A stretch of 64,000 nt of DNA from Pseudomonas sp. Root562. Its GTDB lineage: Bacteria > Pseudomonadota > Gammaproteobacteria > Pseudomonadales > Pseudomonadaceae. The notes beneath the pieces were generated by a model. The model was not told where the DNA came from. It was given only the letters and a program-made list of their open reading frames with translations, and made no database searches. The DNA lies in contig NZ_LMGK01000020.1 of NCBI RefSeq assembly GCF_001427125.1, positions 299,317 through 363,316 on the forward strand, given 5' to 3'. Positions within the stretch are counted from its first letter, which is position 1. Every line of letters starts with the position of its first letter. The translations under genes were made by a program, and so were the position numbers. Shown one piece after another: positions 59,150 through 64,000 of the stretch.

Positions 59150-60238
59150 TCAGTTACGCGCCATGCATCGCTGATAGCGCTCATCAACCCGCTTGGCAAA
59201 CCACGCTGTGGTGAGTTTTCGAGTGATTTTCGGGCTCTGCAGGACGATCCCCGGCAATACCGCGCGCGGCAGTGGTCGCCCCTCAGCCTGTTCGGCCAAG
59301 GCAAAGACCCGTTGATAGAGCTTGCTGTTCTCGAATTCGAGGCTGTTGCCCAGCTCCAATTGATCCCTGATCGCCGGATTGCGCATGTCCAACTGCTTGC
59401 CGAGGGTGCGCACCGCCAGTTCCGTGCTGCCGGGCATGATCGAGCCGTAGCGGACCAGGTCGCCATCCAGCGCCAGCGGAATGCCCGAGGCACGACTGAC
59501 GGCATTCTGGAACGCGGCATTGCGGCTGGCGTACCAACCGGCATTGAAATCGGCAAAACGGTACAACGGCTGTTCGTAGCTCACCGGGTAACCCAGCAAA
59601 TGGGCGATGCCGAAATACATGCCGCCCCGGCGGGTAAAGACTTCACGACGAATCGAGCCATCTACCGGGTAGGGATACCCCTTGGCCTGTTGCTCGGCGA
59701 AATCGATGCTGACCTGCATTGGCCCACCGGTGTGTACCGGGTTGAAGCCTGCGAACAGGGTCTTGCCCATGGGCACCATGCCAATGAAATCATCGAAAAT
59801 CGCACTCAGTTCTTTTTCACTGCGCGCCGCATTCAGGCGGTCGTTGTAGGTTTTGCCATTGGGCGAACTCACCCGCAGGGCTCCGCTGACCAGCAGGTTG
59901 GGAATGTGCGCCTTGGTGGCACGACGATCGATTTCCTCGCGGGCAATCTTGCCCAGCCCCGGGACCGACGGGTCGACCTGAAAAGTCGATTCCTGCTCGG
60001 TCACCGCCAGCACGGCACACAGGTTTTGCGTGGTCGGTGGAATGTTCTGCGCAGCGAACGCGGCGTAGATATCCGTGGCCCAGCCCTGGCGGTCGACCGT
60101 CTTGGCCGGCAGCAACCGCACGATCTGCGCCTTGACCTCGGCAGGTTTGCGCACCGGTGGCTCCTGGGTCCGTTGACTGCTGCAACCGGCCAGCACCAGC
60201 AACGCGGCGACGCTCATGATCAATCGTTGGGCTTGCAT
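59150..60238 (-). CDS. DUF1615 lipoprotein
   Basis: A 362-residue lipoprotein (signal MQAQRLIMSVAALLVLAGCSSQ, lipobox Cys19). The mature part matches the DUF1615 family: WATDIYAAFAAQNIPPTTQNLCAVLAVTEQESTFQVDP resembles the catalytic start of lysozyme/transglycosylase-like folds (E-Q-E-S). FADFNAGWYASRNAAFQNAV is another family block. A cell-wall role is plausible but unproven. A 107-residue in-frame upstream extension lacks features and was excluded. Confidence 0.85.
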   Translation of the reverse strand: MQAQRLIMSVAALLVLAGCSSQRTQEPPVRKPAEVKAQIVRLLPAKTVDRQGWATDIYAAFAAQNIPPTTQNLCAVLAVTEQESTFQVDPSVPGLGKIAREEIDRRATKAHIPNLLVSGALRVSSPNGKTYNDRLNAARSEKELSAIFDDFIGMVPMGKTLFAGFNPVHTGGPMQVSIDFAEQQAKGYPYPVDGSIRREVFTRRGGMYFGIAHLLGYPVSYEQPLYRFADFNAGWYASRNAAFQNAVSRASGIPLALDGDLVRYGSIMPGSTELAVRTLGKQLDMRNPAIRDQLELGNSLEFENSKLYQRVFALAEQAEGRPLPRAVLPGIVLQSPKITRKLTTAWFAKRVDERYQRCMARN

Positions 60239-60437
60239 GTTGCTCCAGGAAGTCCGTTGAACCGGGTTAACCATACGACCAATGGCATGGCGCAGGCTAT
60301 GACCTTGGCAGGCCACGGCTGTTCCTCGAAATCTGACGAATGCTGACGGAGCGAGCAGGCCGGCTCCCATGGAAAATCCCTGCCCAGCGACAGCCTGTGG
60401 ACCATACTTCACATCACATGGCGAAGAGGACTGGCTC

Positions 60438-61964
60438 ATGCACCGTAGCGACGTGTTGATCATCGGCGCCGGCCCGACCGGACTGGTTCTGGCCTTGTGG
60501 CTGAGCAAGCTGGGAATTCGCGTGCGGATCATCGACAAGGCCTCGGCCCCCGGCACCACGTCGCGGGCGCTGGCGGTTCAGGCGCGGACACTGGAGTTGT
60601 ATCGCCAGCTCGACCTCGCCGATGCCATTGTGCAACACGGCCATCGCGTGGCTGCCGCCAATTTCTGGGTCAAGGGCGAGCCTGTGGCACGTCTGCCGCT
60701 GAGCCGTGTTGGTGAAGGGCTGACGCCCTACGCCTTTCTCGAAATCTACCCGCAGGATGAACACGAGCGGCTGCTGATCGAGCGGCTCGAAACCTTCGGC
60801 GTCACTGTCGAGCGCAACACCGAGCTACTGGGTTTCGAAGAATCCGGTGACGGCATTACGGCCACCTTGCGCCTGGCCGACGGTCAACGGGAAACCTGTC
60901 AGGCCTGCTACCTGGCGGGCTGCGACGGCGCTCGCTCGATCGTGCGCAAAAACCTCGACACCGGCTTTCCCGGTGACACCTATCAGCAGATTTTCTACGT
61001 GGCCGACGTGCAGGCCAGCGGGCCGACGTTCAACGGCGAATTGCACGTGGATCTGGATGAAGCGGATTTCCTCGCCGTGTTCCCGTTGGCCGCGCAAGGC
61101 CGTGCACGATTGATCGGCACCGTGCGTGACGAGCGTGCCGAGCAGGCCGAAACCCTGCAATTCGAAGACGTCAGCAGCCGGGCTATCGAGCACATGCAGG
61201 TCAAGGTCGAACAATTGAACTGGTTCTCGACCTACCGCGTCCATCACCGGGTGGCGGACCACTTTCGCACCGGCCGGGCTTTTTTACTGGGCGACGCCGC
61301 CCATGTGCACAGTCCCGCCGGCGGCCAGGGCATGAACACCGGCATCGGCGATGCGATCAACCTCGCCTGGAAACTCGCAGCGGTGCTGAGCGGCGGTGCC
61401 GAAGCCAGACTGCTCGACACCTATGAAACCGAACGCATCGCCTTCGCCCGCAAACTGGTGGCGACCACGGACCGAGTGTTCACCTTCGTCACTGCCGAAG
61501 GACGCGTGGCCGATCTGTTGCGCACTCGCCTGGCGCCATTGCTGCTTCCCAAAATGGCCTCGTTCGAAACCTCCCGCGAGTTCCTGTTCCGCACGGTGTC
61601 GCAGATCACTTTGAACTATCGGGGGATGCCCCTGAGCCAGGGCGTTGCCGGCCACGTGCACGGCGGCGATCGCTTGCCCTGGGCGCACGACGGTGAAGGT
61701 GACAACTTCGAATCGCTGAAATGCCTGACCTGGCAGGTGCATGTGTACGGCGATACCAGCGATGAGATGATCGCCTGGTGCCACGAGCACCATGTGCCGT
61801 TGCAGGTGTTCGATTGGCGACCGGCGTTTGAAGAAGCGGGACTGGCACGCAACGGCTTTTACCTGCTAAGGCCCGATACCTACGTGGCGATTGCCCAGAC
61901 GTGCTCCGATCCGAAGGTGATCGAGCGCTATTTCGATCATCACGGGATACGGCCGTTTTTTTGA
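60438..61964 (+). CDS. FAD-dependent aromatic hydroxylase/monooxygenase
   Basis: A 508-residue class A flavoprotein monooxygenase (PheA/TfdB/MhpA group). N-terminal FAD motif VLIIGAGPTGLVLAL (residues 5-19), the DG motif GCDGARSIVRKNL (about 176-188) and the second FAD motif FLLGDAAHVHSPAGGQGMNTGIGDAINLAWKLAA (about 286-319). The C-terminal thioredoxin-like domain ends at DHHGIRPFF. AGAGGA 8 bases upstream sets the start. No ring-cleavage genes are adjacent, so substrate is unknown. Confidence 0.9.
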   Translation: MHRSDVLIIGAGPTGLVLALWLSKLGIRVRIIDKASAPGTTSRALAVQARTLELYRQLDLADAIVQHGHRVAAANFWVKGEPVARLPLSRVGEGLTPYAFLEIYPQDEHERLLIERLETFGVTVERNTELLGFEESGDGITATLRLADGQRETCQACYLAGCDGARSIVRKNLDTGFPGDTYQQIFYVADVQASGPTFNGELHVDLDEADFLAVFPLAAQGRARLIGTVRDERAEQAETLQFEDVSSRAIEHMQVKVEQLNWFSTYRVHHRVADHFRTGRAFLLGDAAHVHSPAGGQGMNTGIGDAINLAWKLAAVLSGGAEARLLDTYETERIAFARKLVATTDRVFTFVTAEGRVADLLRTRLAPLLLPKMASFETSREFLFRTVSQITLNYRGMPLSQGVAGHVHGGDRLPWAHDGEGDNFESLKCLTWQVHVYGDTSDEMIAWCHEHHVPLQVFDWRPAFEEAGLARNGFYLLRPDTYVAIAQTCSDPKVIERYFDHHGIRPFF

Positions 61965-61983
61965 GTTTCCTGAAAACACGTCC

Positions 61984-62015
61984 CCTGTGGGCGCGGGTTT
62001 GCCCGCTCCCACAGG
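61984..62015. repeat. REP-like hairpin between convergent genes
   Basis: CCTGTGGG / CCCACAGG outer arms with an inner CGGG-TTTG-CCCG stem, 20 bases after the monooxygenase stop. It is a single REP unit that may double as a terminator for both convergent genes. Confidence 0.75.
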
Positions 62016-62022
62016 TTCCCGG

Positions 62023-62733
62023 TCAGTTGGCGACAGGTTTCGGGATTTCCAGACCGCGCTTCACCGCCGGCCGTGCGAGGAATTTTTCCAGCACGCGGGT
62101 GACGTTCGGGAAATTCTCGATGCCGACCAGATCGCCCGCTTCATAGAAGCCGATCAGGTTGCGGATCCATGGAAACGTGGCGATATCGGCGATGGTATAG
62201 CGTTCGCCCATGATCCACTCCCGGCCTTGCAGGTGCTTATCCAGGACACTGAGCAGGCGTCTGCTCTCTTCGACATAGCGGTCACGCGGACGCTTGTCTT
62301 CGTAGTCTTTGCCGGCGAACTTGTTGAAAAAGCCGAGCTGGCCAAACATCGGTCCGATGCCGCCCATCTGGAACATCAACCACTGAATGGTTTCGTAGCG
62401 TGCAGCCCCTTCCTGCGCCAGCAATTGCCCACTCTTGTCGGCCAGGTAAATCAGGATCGCCCCGGATTCGAACAACGGCAGCGGCTGGCCACCGGGACCA
62501 TGGGGGTCGAGGATGGCCGGAATCTTGTTGTTGGGGTTCAGCGACAGGAACTCGGGGGACATCTGGTCGTTGCTATCGAAGCCGACGCGATGCGGTTCAT
62601 ACGGCAGGCCGATCTCTTCAAGCATGATCGACACCTTGACGCCGTTGGGGGTCGGCAAGGAGTACAGCTGAATCCACTCCGGATACTGGGCCGGCCATTT
62701 TTGAGTGATGGGGAATGCAGACAAATCGGTCAT
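62023..62733 (-). CDS. Nu-class glutathione S-transferase (YfcG/YghU-like)
   Basis: A 236-residue GST. YSLPTPNGVKVSIMLEEIGLPYEPHRVGF is the nu-class active-site region (T-P-N-G), followed by NPNNKIPAILDPHGPGGQPLPLFESGAILIYLADK. The C-terminal helical domain is complete to the end (RPAVKRGLEIPKPV). Such enzymes reduce disulfides with two glutathiones. The start excludes an upstream extension with no ribosome site. Convergent with the monooxygenase. Confidence 0.9.
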   Translation of the reverse strand: MTDLSAFPITQKWPAQYPEWIQLYSLPTPNGVKVSIMLEEIGLPYEPHRVGFDSNDQMSPEFLSLNPNNKIPAILDPHGPGGQPLPLFESGAILIYLADKSGQLLAQEGAARYETIQWLMFQMGGIGPMFGQLGFFNKFAGKDYEDKRPRDRYVEESRRLLSVLDKHLQGREWIMGERYTIADIATFPWIRNLIGFYEAGDLVGIENFPNVTRVLEKFLARPAVKRGLEIPKPVAN

Positions 62734-63102
62734 GGGTTGGATCCACGAGAAAATTGAGAACACCGATGATAATGGACATCTCGCGAATTGAGACCGCCGG
62801 CGCCATCGATAACGCTGATGGTCAAGATCAATAAGGATCACAGCGTGAATGCGTGCATGGCGGTGTAGGGTGGCCATAAATCCGCAACATCATGTCGATA
62901 ACCTTCGCTGCAACCCGTTCATGGTTACCGGTACATTGCTGCGCTCTCGGGCCGGAATCGAACCAAATGGGCTTCAGAGGACTCTGAGCACTGCCCCTTT
63001 TGAAACGGACCGGCTTCACGACATGGAAAACACCCGACGCAGGAAAGCCGCGGTGTAAAGGTTTGTCAGCCTTAACCAATATGCTGAAGAACTCTTTTTT
63101 CC
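62734..63102. other. Intergenic region with no gene recognised
   Basis: About 370 bases between divergent genes. Frames crossing it lack ribosome sites and family matches. A short T-arm-like string is present but no tRNA can be folded around it. Confidence 0.4.
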
Positions 63103-63777
63103 ATGACGAATTTTCTGAAACTCGCTAATCGCTTCAAACATCGCGCCTACATTTTCCTGCCCGCCCTGCTGGCGGCCAGCGCGTTGTTCATGTTGCTGGA
63201 GTCGAGCGAAAGCCGCGCCCAGCCGGCGGACGGCACACAGACGCTGGTGTTCCTGCGCCACGCGGAAAAACCCGCGGGCGGCCTCGGCCAGCTCAATTGC
63301 CAGGGACTGAATCGTGCGATCGACCTGGCCACGTTGCTGCCGGAAAAATTCGGCAAGGCCGACTACGTGTTTGCCGCCAACCCGACGCGCAATGTCGAGG
63401 AAGGCGAGCTGGACAACTCTTACAGTTACATTCGCCCTTTGATGACCATCAGCCCCAGCGCGATCAAGCTCGGCTTGCCGGTCAATATCAAATACTCGGC
63501 CAACGACACCAGCGACCTGGCCGATGAACTGCTGCACGACAAGTATCACAACTCGGTCATATACACGGCGTGGTCCCACGGCTACCTGCCGGAGTTGATC
63601 AACAAGGTCGCCGGGGAAGCCGTCGGCAAGAAGCAGAAGATCACCGAGGATTGGGAATCCAGCGACTTCGACTCGTTGTATGTGTTGACGCTGACCTGGC
63701 ACAACGGCAAGGCCAGCCTGCAAAGCCATACCTACAAGCAGGGTCTGGATAATGGGCAGGAGACCTGTCCGACCTGA
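63103..63777 (+). CDS. Histidine phosphatase family protein with N-terminal membrane/signal segment
   Basis: A 224-residue protein. A hydrophobic segment at about residues 16-33 (YIFLPALLAASALFMLL) looks like a signal anchor or signal peptide. The phosphatase motif R-H-A-E-K-P is at about 50-55 (LVFLRHAEKP) and a second catalytic histidine lies in TAWSHGYLPELI (about 157). This is the branch-2-like short histidine phosphatase type, probably periplasmic. The last 11 codons and stop are part of a tandem DNA duplication. Confidence 0.85.
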   Translation: MTNFLKLANRFKHRAYIFLPALLAASALFMLLESSESRAQPADGTQTLVFLRHAEKPAGGLGQLNCQGLNRAIDLATLLPEKFGKADYVFAANPTRNVEEGELDNSYSYIRPLMTISPSAIKLGLPVNIKYSANDTSDLADELLHDKYHNSVIYTAWSHGYLPELINKVAGEAVGKKQKITEDWESSDFDSLYVLTLTWHNGKASLQSHTYKQGLDNGQETCPT

Positions 63778-64000
63778 GTTGTGCGGTGTCTGTTCGGGTT
63801 TCATCGCTGGCAAGCCAGCTCCCACAGGGGGGCTGCAGTGACCACAAATGTTGTGAGCAACCAATAACACTGTGGGAGGGTCTGGATAATGGGCAGGAGA
63901 CCTGTCCGACCTGAGTTGTGCGGTGTCTGTTCGGGTTTCATCGCTGGCAAGCCAGCTCCCACAGGGGGCTGCAGTGACCACAAATGTTGTGAGCAACCAA
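63741..64000. repeat. Tandem duplication covering a gene 3' end plus REP
   Basis: Two nearly identical copies (63741-63864 and 63878-64000) that differ by one G in a G-run. The unit begins inside the histidine phosphatase gene, so the second copy repeats its last codons and stop. It also contains a CATCGCTGGCAAGCCAGCTC REP. The second copy is cut by the window edge, so more copies may follow. Confidence 0.92.

Noticed and set aside
62949..62964. tRNA T-arm-like string (minus strand GGTTCGATTCC)
   Set aside because: Flanking bases cannot form acceptor, D and anticodon stems, and the T-stem itself pairs poorly.

Overview
The window looks like a chromosomal segment of a fluorescent-group Pseudomonas. 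It is GC-rich, and its ordinary genes are typical of that genus: trhP, gudP/gudD, ampC, polB, DUF1615 and DUF4174 proteins, two GSTs, and an ECF sigma/anti-sigma pair. The intergenic spaces carry the 'GTAGGAGC...GCTTGC' type of REP palindrome common in Pseudomonas. I saw no rRNA, tRNA, CRISPR array, transposase or integrase. The genus call is inference from gene content, not a database match.

Layout. (1) 1-10.9 kb is housekeeping and peripheral metabolism: two tiny proteins, an AI-2E family permease, TrhP, a LysR/EamA pair, a glucarate module (FCD regulator divergent from gudP-gudD), AmpC and a DUF4174 protein. (2) 10.9-17.3 kb looks like a periplasmic oxidation unit. It has a Tat-exported amidohydrolase, a secreted beta-propeller lactonase, and a convergent three-subunit membrane dehydrogenase (Tat-signal small subunit, GMC flavoprotein with a Cys cluster, triheme cytochrome c). 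(3) 17.4-20.0 kb holds Lrp / LysE exporter / a PanB that resembles actinobacterial PanB / a MaoC hydratase. (4) 20.1-48.6 kb is a large acid-sugar catabolic island, described below. (5) 48.9-64 kb returns to core-like genes: a TSUP permease, a lipoprotein, AKR, DUF1810, DNA polymerase II, CBS protein, GSTs, sigma/anti-sigma, a frameshifted tandem-repeat secreted protein, DUF1615, a FAD monooxygenase and a histidine phosphatase.

How the island may work. Three enzymes of the four-carbon acid-sugar (Otn) pathway are present: an OtnK-type DUF1537 kinase, an OtnI-type isomerase and an OtnC-type class II aldolase/decarboxylase. That pathway ends in dihydroxyacetone phosphate. The same island carries a compact operon, pyk - small ORF - eno - tpiA - gapN-like - gpmI, which is exactly the set needed to take DHAP to pyruvate while bypassing GAPDH/PGK. 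A chemoreceptor, a CitMHS-type transporter, two homologous GntR regulators with an extra winged-helix-like segment, a LysR regulator, a lactonase, an AbrB-family membrane protein, aconitase A, a beta-decarboxylating dehydrogenase, a PhaB-like reductase, an Asp/Glu-racemase-fold protein and a RraA-fold protein share the island. The first (oxidising) step is not assigned. The OtnC homologue lacks two residues expected for catalysis, so either its chemistry is altered or another enzyme releases DHAP.

The most noteworthy new items are: the portable lower-glycolysis operon joined to an acid-sugar pathway; an overlooked 56-residue ORF between pyk and eno; the altered OtnC; several palindromic operator candidates; the actinobacterial-type PanB; and the 39-bp tandem-repeat gene broken by a single-base frameshift.
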